DNA of 64,000 bases from Liquorilactobacillus mali KCTC 3596 = DSM 20444 (GCF_000260415.1 NZ_BACP01000026.1:124001-188000), one strand, 5' to 3'; shown: positions 1 through 8,410, counted from the first letter of the stretch. Made by a program: numbers and translations. The notes: generated by a model from the sequence alone, not told the origin.

Positions 1-128
1 ACAGTTATTTCAAGCCACAATAAAATACTTAAAAGTAGTATCATGAGTGTAAATGACCAGCAAATAATACTAGTCGCAATATCTGGTTGATACCAGAACT
101 TTTTGTTCATAAAAACACCTTCCTAGGA

Positions 129-533
129 GTGATTAAACTGATTAAACTTTTTACCGATGCAGCTACAAAAGGAAATCCCGGAACTAGTACCGCCGGTATC
201 CTCATCATCAAAGACGGCAAACAATTCCAATATGCCGTCTCACTGCCAGACTCATCTAATCATACTGCTGAATTTTTAGCAGCATTAACTGGTTTTCAAT
301 ACGTAGAAAAATTGTTTGGGAACACTGAAACCTTGATGTTCTTTAGCGACAGTCGCATCGTAACCGAGAGCATTGATAAAAACTACTCAAAAAAATATAA
401 TGACCTTCTTATGCAACTAGCCGCACTACAGGCAAAATTTCCACTAGTTATTACTCAGTGGATTCCAGAAAAAGAAAACCACGGAGCACACACTCTAGCT
501 ACACAGAAACTACACAGTATCTTAAAAAAATAA
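129..533 (+). CDS. RNase HI-like protein (YpeP/YpdQ type)
   Basis: RNase H fold protein, expected to cut RNA in RNA/DNA hybrids. The opening strand carries TDAATKGNPG, with the first catalytic Asp; HTAE gives the Glu and FFSDS the second Asp. The fourth acidic position, normally Asp in an N-x-x-A-D-x-L-A motif, reads ENHGAHTLA, so it is His here. Length is about 131-135 residues, a normal single RNase H domain. The start is awkward. GTG at 129 overlaps the only good ribosome site (AGGAG, 125-129), while family members begin at a residue that falls on CTG 138, eight bases past that site; TTG 87 has no ribosome site. It converges on the methyltransferase gene. Family assignment is firm; activity with the changed residue is inferred. 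Confidence 0.8.
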   Translation: MIKLIKLFTDAATKGNPGTSTAGILIIKDGKQFQYAVSLPDSSNHTAEFLAALTGFQYVEKLFGNTETLMFFSDSRIVTESIDKNYSKKYNDLLMQLAALQAKFPLVITQWIPEKENHGAHTLATQKLHSILKK

Positions 534-669
534 GTTCCACCTTGATTATACTAAACATCTGAGCAAATAACGAAATTATTGTATAAATAAACTTTTTCTG
601 CCAAATTATAATTATGTTTTCCTTATTTTATTCAATAAGCAGACTAGCACTTGACTAATTGTGGGAAAA

Positions 670-703
670 GGACTAGAGCAAAAGTTTAATTTTGATCTAG
701 TCC
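670..703 (-). terminator. terminator-like palindrome after rlmL
   Basis: GGACTAGAGCAAAA and TTTTGATCTAGTCC form an almost perfect 14-bp inverted repeat around a 6-base loop, followed on the minus strand by TTTT. It lies about 40 bases past the methyltransferase stop and can also serve the convergent RNase HI-like gene. It belongs to the palindrome family described in the findings. Confidence 0.7.
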
Positions 704-741
704 CTCTATCAATTCCATATAAAAATATGCTCATAAGCCAA

Positions 742-1887
742 CTAGCGGTTGTTACGTTCCTTTTTCCCCCAGTATTGGAAGTAATCTGTCCGTAACGAAC
801 CATTATATAATTTACGTCTTTTCGTTGCCCTTTGACCATAAAATTTTTCAAATTCAAGGTCACTCGTAAGAATATACTTGCTCCAAGTAGTTAACTCTCT
901 ATATGTTTGCCCCATTTGCTTATACAACTCTCGCACAACCGTCTGATCACTTAAACGCTCACCATAAGGAGGATTGGCTACGATTACACCATTCTTCTTT
1001 TCAGTCCTGAAATCCTTCAATGCCAATTGTTTAAATTTAATGCTATGAAGAAGTCCAGCTTCCCTTGCATTAAGCTTCGCAATATCAATCATTTTACCAT
1101 CAATATCATAACCAGCAATATCCAACTCAATATCATAATCAGCTTTTGAATCAGCCTCATCCCTAATTTGTTGAACTAATTCTTCTGGATGCCATCCCCA
1201 AGTCTCGCAAATAAAATCTCGGTTAAAACCAGGTGCAATATTATGCCCAATCATTGCGGCCTCAATTGGAATAGTTCCTGAACCACAAACAGGATCAACA
1301 AAAGGCATTTCGGGATACCAATGTGCCAGAAGTACCAATGCTGCGGCCATATTTTCCTTCAAAGGAGCTGGTCCCTTCTCAATTCTATAGCCTCTCTTAA
1401 AAAGACTTGAACCCGTTGTATCTAAAGTCAATAATACTTTGTCCTTATTGATTGCAACCTCTAAAGGAAATTTTGCTCCAGTTTCAGCAAGACGAGTTTT
1501 TCTATGATAAACCGTACTCATCTTATCAACGATTGCTTTTTTAACAATAGACTGTACATCTGGGACACTGTACAACTTAGATTTTTGTGATTTCCCAGCG
1601 ACTGGGAATTCAGCATCCAACGGCAAATACTTGTCCCAAGGTAAAGCCTTGGTTTGCTCAAATAGTTCATCAAAAGAAGTAGCAGTGAACTCAGCGACTA
1701 CAATTTTTATACGATCAGCTGTTCTCAACCATAAATTTGTCTTGATAATATCAGTAAAATCTCCACTAAATCTAACTCGACTATTTTCAACTTCAACATG
1801 ATAACCAAGATGCTTGAGTTCATTTCCAACAAGAGACTCAATTCCCGCAGCAGCAGTCGCAATTAAATTATATTCTTCCATGTTCAC
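742..1887 (-). CDS. rlmL: 23S rRNA guanine-N2 methyltransferase, RlmL/YpsC family
   Basis: SAM-dependent RNA methyltransferase. The N-terminal ~160 residues look like a THUMP RNA-binding domain. The Rossmann part carries the SAM motif DPVCGSGTIPIEAA near residue 200 and the catalytic NPPYGERL near residue 307, typical of enzymes that methylate an exocyclic guanine nitrogen. Its 381 residues match Bacillus YpsC, and the order ypsC-like gene, rnpB, gpsB is the Bacillus order. Two starts are possible: GTG at 1887 and ATG at 1881; AAGGAA upstream suits the ATG slightly better. The target base (equivalent of G2445) is inferred from family membership. Confidence 0.9.
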   Translation of the reverse strand: MNMEEYNLIATAAAGIESLVGNELKHLGYHVEVENSRVRFSGDFTDIIKTNLWLRTADRIKIVVAEFTATSFDELFEQTKALPWDKYLPLDAEFPVAGKSQKSKLYSVPDVQSIVKKAIVDKMSTVYHRKTRLAETGAKFPLEVAINKDKVLLTLDTTGSSLFKRGYRIEKGPAPLKENMAAALVLLAHWYPEMPFVDPVCGSGTIPIEAAMIGHNIAPGFNRDFICETWGWHPEELVQQIRDEADSKADYDIELDIAGYDIDGKMIDIAKLNAREAGLLHSIKFKQLALKDFRTEKKNGVIVANPPYGERLSDQTVVRELYKQMGQTYRELTTWSKYILTSDLEFEKFYGQRATKRRKLYNGSLRTDYFQYWGKKERNNR

Positions 1888-1910
1888 CCATTCCTTTATA
1901 ATTTCTTCAA

Positions 1911-1940
1911 AATAAAAAGGTTAGGAATAAACCTAACCCC
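1911..1940 (-). terminator. Rho-independent terminator of rnpB
   Basis: Read on the minus strand, GGTTAGG, a 6-base loop and CCTAACC are followed by TTTTTATTTT. The hairpin starts just after the 3' strand of RNase P helix P1, where rnpB should end. Confidence 0.9.
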
Positions 1941-1947
1941 TCCCTGA

Positions 1948-2338
1948 GATGTAGTCCTCTATAAGCCACGTTCCGTACGTCATTCAACACAGGATGTTGA
2001 AATCGGTGGTAATCATCTATCTCCAGACAAGTTTTACCCTATCTGCCCCCATGATTTGTTCATTTCCGTCATGAAGCGCCCCTACCAAAGTTTGGGTTAC
2101 CTGCTCGTGGGGTTTACCGCGTTCCATCAATATTGTTTCCAATATTGCTTCGTCACTGTGGCACTTTCAAGACTACTCGGACATAGCAATTGCCTTAGTC
2201 CTTTTATCTGCCGTTACCCAAAAGGTACCTTGCCTTATTTTTTCAGCAAGCACGATCACTACAAGCATCTCAGCCTGTGCAAGCTTGGACTTTCCTCAGC
2301 CTACTCAAGGTAGACCGCGATTACCAGAGAACTACATC
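1948..2338 (-). ncRNA. rnpB: RNase P RNA (class B)
   Basis: Catalytic RNA of RNase P, which matures the 5' ends of tRNAs. The two ends pair as helix P1 (GATGTAGTTCTCT with AGAGGACTACATC). Conserved blocks are visible in order on the minus strand: GAGGAAAGTCC near the 5' end, then the GAACGCGG-like TGGAACGCGGTAAACC stretch, and ATAGATGATTACC-CC with GGCTTATAGAGG at the 3' end. Length is about 390 nt, as in Bacillus (~400). It sits between the RlmL-like gene and gpsB, its usual place in Bacillus. A terminator follows directly. I could not pick out a convincing promoter; it may lie in the end of gpsB. Open frames within it (for example 2056-2313) are not genes. Confidence 0.96.
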
Positions 2339-2356
2339 AAATACTTAAATAATTTA

Positions 2357-2698
2357 CTAAAAGCGACTATCTCTATTTGCATCATCATTCAATTGTGCAC
2401 CAAAAACATGACGCTCTAAATTAGATAAACGTTTTAAAATGTCCATGTTCGTAACATTAGATACTGGGCGACCAGTCTGACCACTTTTTCCAACAGCCAA
2501 CTGTTTTGTTAATTCGTCCACCTTACTAACAAGACGATCATTTTCCATCTGCAAACGTTGTGTTTCTTTAGAATACGTCTCATAGTCCTTGATAACATCA
2601 TCAAGAAATTCGTCTACATCTGCTGGATCATAGCCACGCATCTTAGGTTTGAAATTTTTATTTACAATATCTTTTGGCGTGAAATTTATCTTCTCCAC
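2357..2698 (-). CDS. gpsB: cell division protein GpsB
   Basis: Small DivIVA-like adaptor that links PBP1-type synthases to the divisome. The N-terminal lipid-binding and PBP-binding region reads [20 protein letters not shown] followed by [14 protein letters not shown]; a coiled coil runs to about residue 70, and the last 30 residues hold the LERHVFG segment of the C-terminal trimerisation helix. I place the start at GTG 2698 (113 aa): GAGGTG lies 7 bases upstream, whereas ATG 2713 forms part of that ribosome site. The paralogue divIVA is at 58257-58970, and its presumed partner PBP1A is encoded just beyond recU. Assignment is firm. Confidence 0.95.
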   Translation of the reverse strand: MEKINFTPKDIVNKNFKPKMRGYDPADVDEFLDDVIKDYETYSKETQRLQMENDRLVSKVDELTKQLAVGKSGQTGRPVSNVTNMDILKRLSNLERHVFGAQLNDDANRDSRF

Positions 2699-2746
2699 AG
2701 CAATGCACCTCATATTCTTTAGAAAACTAAGTTTACAACTCTATTA

Positions 2747-2774
2747 ATTATACCAAATATTACGATTATTGCAA
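2747..2774 (-). promoter_or_regulatory. sigma-A promoter of gpsB
   Basis: Minus strand TTGCAA, 16-nt spacer, TATAAT, about 50 bases upstream of the GTG start. The -35 box overlaps the end of ypsA. Confidence 0.65.
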
Positions 2775-3329
2775 ATCATTTTCATTCTTTCTTTCAAAAA
2801 ATTCCCTTGCTCCATTTTCAAGCCAATCCATATCAATAGTTACAATATTATACTCGTGCGTTTCTGCATATTTTTTTGCTGCTAATACATCATATTTGGG
2901 TTTACCTTCAAATTCTGAATCATATACGAGCAATGCTTCTTCGGTATGTTCAAGCATAAACTTTTGCCAATTTCGCAATTGTTGTGGAGATTTATACTCT
3001 TCGGAGCTAACTGTTGCGCAGAAATCGACTTGACCTTTTAAGAGTGCAAATGTCGCTTTTCGTTCTTCTTTCCATCTTGATTCAAAATCACTATATGGCA
3101 GCATCATTGCGACTTTAAGTTCGGGAAATTCTTTTTTCATTGAGCAAACAACTTCAGCAGTCATTTGTTCAATTCCAGATTGTCCACCAACAAGTACCCA
3201 TTCAAGACCATCTTCTGCCTTTTGTCTAATTGCATCTTTTAATATGCTTTTTAGGACTTCGACTTTTGGATCAGAATCTTTATAAATATTTAATTCATAA
3301 CTACGATATCCTGTAACCCACATACGCAT
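2766..3329 (-). CDS. ypsA: YpsA-family SLOG-domain protein
   Basis: Member of the DUF1273/YpsA family within the SLOG superfamily (Rossmann-like folds thought to bind nucleotide-type ligands). It opens with the family signature VTGYRSYELNIY, and WVLVGGQSGIEQMTAEV near residue 45 is the glycine-rich loop. Its 187 residues are the usual size. TAGGAGTG precedes ATG 3329 by about ten bases. In Bacillus and staphylococci ypsA neighbours gpsB and recU as here, and YpsA has been linked to cell division there. No reaction is established and I do not assign one. Confidence 0.85.
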   Translation of the reverse strand: MRMWVTGYRSYELNIYKDSDPKVEVLKSILKDAIRQKAEDGLEWVLVGGQSGIEQMTAEVVCSMKKEFPELKVAMMLPYSDFESRWKEERKATFALLKGQVDFCATVSSEEYKSPQQLRNWQKFMLEHTEEALLVYDSEFEGKPKYDVLAAKKYAETHEYNIVTIDMDWLENGAREFFERKNENDLQ

Positions 3330-3418
3330 TACTTATCCACTCCTATCGTAACTTGACTAATCATAAAACAAGAATAATATAAATAGCAAATATCATATTC
3401 ATCAGAAATAATGCTTTT

Positions 3419-3447
3419 TTGCCAAGTGTTTGTGTTGTTGGTATAAT
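3419..3447 (+). promoter_or_regulatory. sigma-A promoter of recU-pbp1A
   Basis: TTGCCA, 17-nt spacer, TATAAT, 26 bases before the recU ATG. Five of six -35 bases and all six -10 bases match consensus. Confidence 0.8.
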
Positions 3448-3472
3448 AAGTCGAACGGGAGCGTGATGCGAC

Positions 3473-4090
3473 ATGGTTCTTAGATATCCAAACGGTAAAA
3501 CTTATCAACCAATGCCCCAAAAAAAAATACGCAATAATAAGAATTCAAATATTATATTTGGCAACCGTGGAATGTCGTTGGAAGAAGAGATTAACCAAAG
3601 TAACCAGTACTATTTGCAACAAGGTATTGCTGTTATTCACAAGAAACCGATACCTATTCAAATTGTTCAGGTTGACTATCCGCAAAGAAGTGCCGCTGTG
3701 ATCAAGGAAGCCTACTTTAAACAGGCTTCCACCACTGATTACAATGGTGTATATCGCGGTTATTATCTCGACTTTGAGGCAAAGGAGACACATAACAAGG
3801 CTTCTTTCCCACTCAGCAATTTTCATGAGCATCAAATTGCTCATATGAAAGCTTGTGTTGTCCAAAAAGGAATTTGTTTTACCCTTATTAAGTTTACTGC
3901 AACACAAGAAGTTTTTTTACTACCTGCTTCAATTCTCTTCGATTACTGGGACAATCAAGAAAAGGGTCGCAAGTCAATTCCCAAGAAAACTATTGTTAAT
4001 GATGGATTTCAAATTAAGTATCATGTAACACCGCTTATCCCATACCTAAAAAGTATAGATAAGGTTATTGAAAATCTGTGTAATGCATAA
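3473..4090 (+). CDS. recU: Holliday junction resolvase RecU
   Basis: Homodimeric nuclease that cuts four-way junctions in recombination and chromosome segregation. The start LRYPNGK is the family N-terminus. The catalytic core is visible: an ERG-equivalent stretch around [14 protein letters not shown], then IQIVQ, the nuclease residues in [19 protein letters not shown] (Asp, Glu, Lys) and the later HEHQIAHM. Length 205 aa is normal. It is divergent from ypsA and 11 bases upstream of pbp1A, a recU-ponA pairing conserved across Firmicutes that suggests co-transcription. Confidence 0.96.
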   Translation: MVLRYPNGKTYQPMPQKKIRNNKNSNIIFGNRGMSLEEEINQSNQYYLQQGIAVIHKKPIPIQIVQVDYPQRSAAVIKEAYFKQASTTDYNGVYRGYYLDFEAKETHNKASFPLSNFHEHQIAHMKACVVQKGICFTLIKFTATQEVFLLPASILFDYWDNQEKGRKSIPKKTIVNDGFQIKYHVTPLIPYLKSIDKVIENLCNA

Positions 4091-4101
4091 AGGAGTAAAT
4101 C

Positions 4102-6396
4102 ATGAGTAGCAATCAGAATCCTAATAATTCAAGAGTAATGCGAAGAAAACGGCAGGCTATCAAGAAAAAAAAGCCTGCTGGCAAATTCAAAAAATTCTTT
4201 AAAAGATTTCTATTAACAATGTTAGTGCTTGTTGAAATTGTTATTGCAATTGGAGCCACAATATTCTTTGTATATGCAAAGGATGCTCCTTCTCTAAGTG
4301 AATCTCAACTTACGAGTGCGGGTTCGACTACCATCTACGATTCTAATGGTAAAATCATAACTCGTATAGGTACACAAAATCGAATCTACGTCAATAGTGA
4401 TAAAATACCCCAGACTTTAAAAGATGCTGTTGTATCAATTGAAGATCGGCGCTTTTATAAGCATCATGGAATTGATCCCCTGCGTATAGCTGGCGCAGCA
4501 CTCTCTAACATATCATCTTCCGGTCTGCAAGGAGGTAGTACACTAGATCAGCAGCTCATCAAGCTAGCCTATTTCTCAACTAGCTCGGCAGATCGAACTT
4601 TTAAGCGAAAAGCTCAGGAAGCTTGGTTGGCTCTCAAATTAGACAATACTTACAGTAAACAGCAAATCTTAACATTTTATATCAACAAAGTTTACATGGG
4701 AAATGGTGTTAAAGGGATGCAGACTGCTGCAAAATACTACTATAATAAGTCTCTAAGTCAACTAGATTTAGCCCAAACTGCCCTAATTGCTGGTATTCCG
4801 AATGCACCAACAGATTACAATCCAAATGCGAATCCGACGTTGGCTAAAAAACGTCGTGATGAAGTTCTCAGTGCAATGGTAGCAAATAAAAAAATCACGG
4901 CTGCGCAAGCTAAAAAGGCTAAAAGCGAGAGTATTACTCAAGGGTTGGTAAAAACTCATGAGAGCTCAACAAATACAACGGAAAAAGCAAAAGTAGCCGA
5001 TGCCTACCTTAAACAGGTAATTCAAGAAGCTGAGGCAAAGGGATACAATCCATATAAAGGCAATCTAAAAATTTATACAAATTTAGATATGGATGCTCAG
5101 GAATATCTATATAAGCTTGCGAATACGAATGATAGTATCACATATCCAGATGATAAACTTCAGGTTGCATCAACTGTAGTTAATCCTAATAATGGTAAGA
5201 TTGTTGCAATGATTGGTGGTCGGAAGAATGGTGACGTAACTTATGGTTTAAATCGGGCCGTTCAAACAGACCGCACAAATGGTTCCACTGCAAAACCTCT
5301 AATGGATTATGCACCCGCAATTGAATACTTGAGCTGGGCAACATATCACGAGCTGCAAGATACCAAGTATGTCTATCCTGGGACAAGTATCAATCTTTAC
5401 GACTTTGATGATGAGTATCAGGGAGCAATAACAATGAGAAGTGCTCTGACCCAGTCACGAAATATTCCTGCAATCCGCGCTTTACAGGCAGTCGGTATTA
5501 CGAAGGCACAAAACTTTATTAGCAAGCTTGGCTTCAACTATAAGAAAACACTCGAATACCAAAATGGAATCGGGTTGCCTTCTTCGACTCTCCAAAATGC
5601 GGCTGCGTATGCCGCATTTGCAAACGGCGGAACATATTATAAACCGCGTTATATTAATAAAATTACTTCGTCAGATGGTGAGTCTAAGAGCTACTCAAGT
5701 TCAGGAAAACAAGTCATGCAATCATCAACTGCCTACATGATTACGGATATGCTTAAGGACGTTATTACTAGTGCTAAAGGTACTGGACGCTATGCCAATA
5801 TCAGTGGTTTGTATCAAGCTGGTAAAACAGGAACAAACTCTTATCCATCAGATGTTGCTTCCAAGTTTCCTAGCTCAGCTGATATGGATTCTTGGTTCAA
5901 TGGATATACAAAGAATTATTCTATTTCGGTTTGGATTGGCTATGATCATCAGTACGAAACAGGTAATTATTTGTCGCAATCATCCGCAAGAATTGCCTCT
6001 TATTTCTATAAGTACGCAATGACGTATCTTGCTCAAGGAAAGCCAAATAAAAATTGGAAGAAACCAAGTAACGTCTACACAAAGACCGTCAATGGTGTTC
6101 GTGAACTTTATCTAGCTGGTTCATCTGACACTGTATCGTCGGATATTGAAAGTTCTAGTATCGCAAGCAGTGTCTTTAGCAGTTCAAGCTCAAGTTCGTC
6201 AAGTTCAAGCTTAAGCTCAAGTTCATCAAGTTCAAGCTTGCCTTCAAGCAGTACTGTTTCTTCCAGTGAATCTTCTGAAAGTAGTCTACCAGCTAGTTCG
6301 TCGGATTCCTTATCCAGTAGTTCATCGAGTTCAAGTTCTAGTTCTAGTTCTTCTAGTGTAACTAGTTCGTCGAGTCCAGAACAACGTAATAATTAA
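4102..6396 (+). CDS. pbp1A: class A penicillin-binding protein 1A with a serine-rich tail
   Basis: Bifunctional peptidoglycan synthase. Order: basic cytoplasmic tail (residues 1-35), one membrane helix (~36-58), glycosyltransferase domain with EDRRFYKHHGID and GGSTLDQQLIK, then transpeptidase domain with STAK (active-site Ser, ~393), SRN (~450) and KTGT (~575). All catalytic motifs are intact. After about residue 675 the chain becomes an ~85-residue, nearly pure serine tail ending in PEQRNN, outside the cell and with no known fold; part is built from a 27-bp DNA duplication. AAGGAG lies 7 bases before the ATG. It shares the recU promoter. GpsB, a known partner of such PBPs, is encoded nearby. 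Confidence 0.95.
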   Translation: MSSNQNPNNSRVMRRKRQAIKKKKPAGKFKKFFKRFLLTMLVLVEIVIAIGATIFFVYAKDAPSLSESQLTSAGSTTIYDSNGKIITRIGTQNRIYVNSDKIPQTLKDAVVSIEDRRFYKHHGIDPLRIAGAALSNISSSGLQGGSTLDQQLIKLAYFSTSSADRTFKRKAQEAWLALKLDNTYSKQQILTFYINKVYMGNGVKGMQTAAKYYYNKSLSQLDLAQTALIAGIPNAPTDYNPNANPTLAKKRRDEVLSAMVANKKITAAQAKKAKSESITQGLVKTHESSTNTTEKAKVADAYLKQVIQEAEAKGYNPYKGNLKIYTNLDMDAQEYLYKLANTNDSITYPDDKLQVASTVVNPNNGKIVAMIGGRKNGDVTYGLNRAVQTDRTNGSTAKPLMDYAPAIEYLSWATYHELQDTKYVYPGTSINLYDFDDEYQGAITMRSALTQSRNIPAIRALQAVGITKAQNFISKLGFNYKKTLEYQNGIGLPSSTLQNAAAYAAFANGGTYYKPRYINKITSSDGESKSYSSSGKQVMQSSTAYMITDMLKDVITSAKGTGRYANISGLYQAGKTGTNSYPSDVASKFPSSADMDSWFNGYTKNYSISVWIGYDHQYETGNYLSQSSARIASYFYKYAMTYLAQGKPNKNWKKPSNVYTKTVNGVRELYLAGSSDTVSSDIESSSIASSVFSSSSSSSSSSSLSSSSSSSSLPSSSTVSSSESSESSLPASSSDSLSSSSSSSSSSSSSSSVTSSSSPEQRNN
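6187..6240 (+). repeat. 27-bp tandem repeat in the pbp1A serine tail
   Basis: Positions 6187-6213 and 6214-6240 are two copies of a 27-base unit (nine codons of serine and leucine) differing at two positions. Slippage here would alter tail length without a frame change. Confidence 0.85.
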
Positions 6397-6436
6397 TTAA
6401 GAAATAACCACCTGCCGGCTGTTCAGCTGTTAAATT

Positions 6437-6480
6437 AAAATTCCTCCATGATTTCTCTGACAATTATGGAGGAATTTTTG
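6437..6480 (+). terminator. terminator of recU-pbp1A
   Basis: AAAATTCCTCCAT and ATGGAGGAATTTT pair over 13 bp around a 16-base loop, followed by a short T run. The flanking A and T tracts would let it work in both directions. Confidence 0.85.
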
Positions 6481-6540
6481 TTTACCCAGATTTAACTATC
6501 CAGCTATCGCTTTACACTATTCATAAAAAAGCTTTTTATT

Positions 6541-6650
6541 TTTAATAGAGGGTTAGACGGAGAATTTTGATCTATAGGATACGTATATCTGGAGTAAATA
6601 ACAGGAGGTGCCAAGTCAAAAATTATTTTTTGACTGAACTCCTCCTGTTA
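6541..6650 (+). repeat. intergenic element ending in a palindrome (copy C)
   Basis: Contains GGTTAGAC-AGAATTTTGAT and TCTGG-GTAAATA blocks shared with the copy at 37731-37890, followed by a large hairpin (6600-6649: AACAGGAGG and CCTCCTGTT arms around AAGTCAAAAA/TTTTTGACT). Oriented 3' of pbp1A, beyond its terminator. The 238 bases between 6481 and the CPBP stop hold nothing else I can identify. Confidence 0.6.
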
Positions 6651-6718
6651 CTTCGATTTACTCATAATTTGACTATTTTTAAATTATTAACTTTGAAGAA
6701 AAAAACTGCTTCTACTTT

Positions 6719-7405
6719 TTACCAAATCATCATTAAAATTGGAATAAGTGCTATCAAATTATTAGTAGCATGGATTGCTATATTCAACTTAATATTGTCG
6801 TATTTCACATAGATAGCTCCTAAAATAATTCCCATTGTAACGTACATGAGTGCGCTAATAATTGTATCACTTGAATGTAGTAGCCCAAAAAGAAGTCCAC
6901 TTATCAAGACTGCTGCCCAATTAATATTGAAAAACTTTAATTTGATAGTATTTATTATCAGTGCTCTAAAAAATAATTCTTCACAGATTGGGGCAAAGAC
7001 CACTACCATCAAAACCATTGTCAATTTGACGGAATTTTGTTGAGAAAATAATTGCATAATCGCTGCATTATTTTCAGTTTGATTTTCACCATTAAACAAA
7101 AAATTTAGTATGCCTAAAATATATTCACTAAACAACAGCATCCCTATTCCCGCTAGATACTTCTTAAAAAAGCTACCAGAATGTCTCTGAAATGATTTTG
7201 TCCCCGTAACTTTCTGCAGTAATCTTAAAATTAACCAGATGGCCAAGATATATATAATTATTGTCAGTAAAAAGCCAAAATATTGCATCAATTCATTTTT
7301 ATTTTTTAGTTGTAAAAGCAGACCAACTTGAGGTAGCATACATAATCCAAAGCCAATCAACAGAATTATGAGATACCCTGCCTTTTGAATGATTTTTTTC
7401 AACAT
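6719..7405 (-). CDS. CPBP-family intramembrane metalloprotease
   Basis: Integral membrane protein of the CPBP (Abi) family, relatives of Rce1-type proteases. About seven hydrophobic helices are visible. The three family motifs are present: PICEELFFRALI (paired Glu and Arg, residues ~139-150), LLFGLLHSS (His ~176), and the final HATNN (His ~212). Length 228 aa is typical. In lactic acid bacteria such proteins are often bacteriocin self-immunity or surface-protein maturation factors, but no bacteriocin gene is visible here. It lies 20 bases downstream of the nuclease gene, probably co-transcribed. Substrate unknown. Confidence 0.85.
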   Translation of the reverse strand: MLKKIIQKAGYLIILLIGFGLCMLPQVGLLLQLKNKNELMQYFGFLLTIIIYILAIWLILRLLQKVTGTKSFQRHSGSFFKKYLAGIGMLLFSEYILGILNFLFNGENQTENNAAIMQLFSQQNSVKLTMVLMVVVFAPICEELFFRALIINTIKLKFFNINWAAVLISGLLFGLLHSSDTIISALMYVTMGIILGAIYVKYDNIKLNIAIHATNNLIALIPILMMIW

Positions 7406-7425
7406 ATCCTCTATCCTCCTTTTTA

Positions 7426-8322
7426 CTAATGAATCATTGCTTCACCTGTTGCATAATTAATTTCTATCCCACTTTGTACATTTGGGATGAATACATTAAA
7501 ATCAATTGTTCCATCCATTGATTTTGCCTCAATATGTGTACCAGAAGGTATAATATTTTTACCGCTGTAGATATCTGTAACACGATAGCGAATATTTTTA
7601 TTTTGATCTAACCCCTTTCTAACAATCGTTTCGTAATAGTTTTGACCTGTAGAGTAACTTGCTGCAGCTTCATTTGCCCATGCAGTCTGTGTAGCTATAT
7701 TACGTTGATTTGATTCAGAAGCATCAAAACTAGCTATTCCGCCTACCAGAGCGTACCCGAGTAGATGTCCGCGATCATAAGCATGATTGTATGTACCTTG
7801 TAGATTTAAAAGCTGTTTAAAACCAGCCGGCTTCCATGAAGTTGCACCCTCATTTGTTTCATTCCTATTGCGATATTGTCTTGTTGTCTTATTCAGCCAC
7901 GCATCACCCACGTTTGGCCTCCCCATACTGTCAACTGTGTTTATTGCATAAGGCGCGCTTCTGATGTTTGCATTCAATGTTGTTTTATTATTATTAATAA
8001 CAAAGGCCCCTGCGTTATTCCAAACAATGTTATTTCCTAACTCTTTTCTTACATCTTGCAATAATACGGATTCTGCAAGTGCTTGACCTGGAACTGAATT
8101 CTTACCTGTTGAACTCGAATAATACGAAGAACTTGTTGCTGCCGAACTCTTATTGCTTGAATAACTTCTGGTAACAGAGCTTGTTTCTGTATTTCCTGTA
8201 ATTCCACGATGTTCGTCATTGTCATTAGTTTGAGTTGCATATCCGATTAGTAGTGCAGCTACGACTGTTAAAATACTTACTAGAGAAATCGGTGTATTTT
8301 TTGTTTTTCTTCTTCTACTCAC
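7426..8322 (-). CDS. membrane-anchored DNA/RNA non-specific endonuclease (EndA/NUC1 family)
   Basis: Nuclease of the beta-beta-alpha-metal family. Short basic N-terminus, one membrane helix (~residues 11-31) and no cleavage site I can recognise, then a Ser-rich linker (~45-75) and the catalytic domain. DRGHLLGYALVGG near residue 185 carries the catalytic His, and the NQRNIATQTAWANE stretch about 25 residues on carries the metal-binding Asn. This DRGH-NIATQT-AN layout is that of streptococcal DNA-entry nuclease EndA and other secreted nucleases. Start GTG 8322 with GGGGATAGG upstream. It could act in DNA uptake with ComEA/EC (24.8-28.3 kb) or in scavenging or degrading extracellular DNA; the sequence does not decide. 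Confidence 0.85.
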   Translation of the reverse strand: MSRRRKTKNTPISLVSILTVVAALLIGYATQTNDNDEHRGITGNTETSSVTRSYSSNKSSAATSSSYYSSSTGKNSVPGQALAESVLLQDVRKELGNNIVWNNAGAFVINNNKTTLNANIRSAPYAINTVDSMGRPNVGDAWLNKTTRQYRNRNETNEGATSWKPAGFKQLLNLQGTYNHAYDRGHLLGYALVGGIASFDASESNQRNIATQTAWANEAAASYSTGQNYYETIVRKGLDQNKNIRYRVTDIYSGKNIIPSGTHIEAKSMDGTIDFNVFIPNVQSGIEINYATGEAMIH

Positions 8323-8410
8323 TTATTCCTATCCCCAACTCATTAAATTTCAAGCCATGGTACTAATATAAAAGTACCCGTAGTAAAAAGCTATCCCCAA
8401 TTAAAAAACA

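Noticed and set aside
1-90. Open frame from the window edge to TGA at 88-90, which overlaps a TTG at 87
   Set aside because: Only 29 codons, no recognisable motif, and such a run is not rare by chance. It may be the tail of an upstream gene but cannot be supported.
612-863. 83-codon minus-strand open frame overlapping rlmL
   Set aside because: It is an alternative frame of the methyltransferase end plus its terminator, with no coding signature.
2056-2313. 85-codon plus-strand open frame
   Set aside because: It lies wholly inside the RNase P RNA gene and has no ribosome site.
6170-6375. Repetitive AGTTCA/TCAAGC tract resembling a short repeat array
   Set aside because: It is in frame with pbp1A and codes for the serine tail; there are no unique spacers, so it is not CRISPR.
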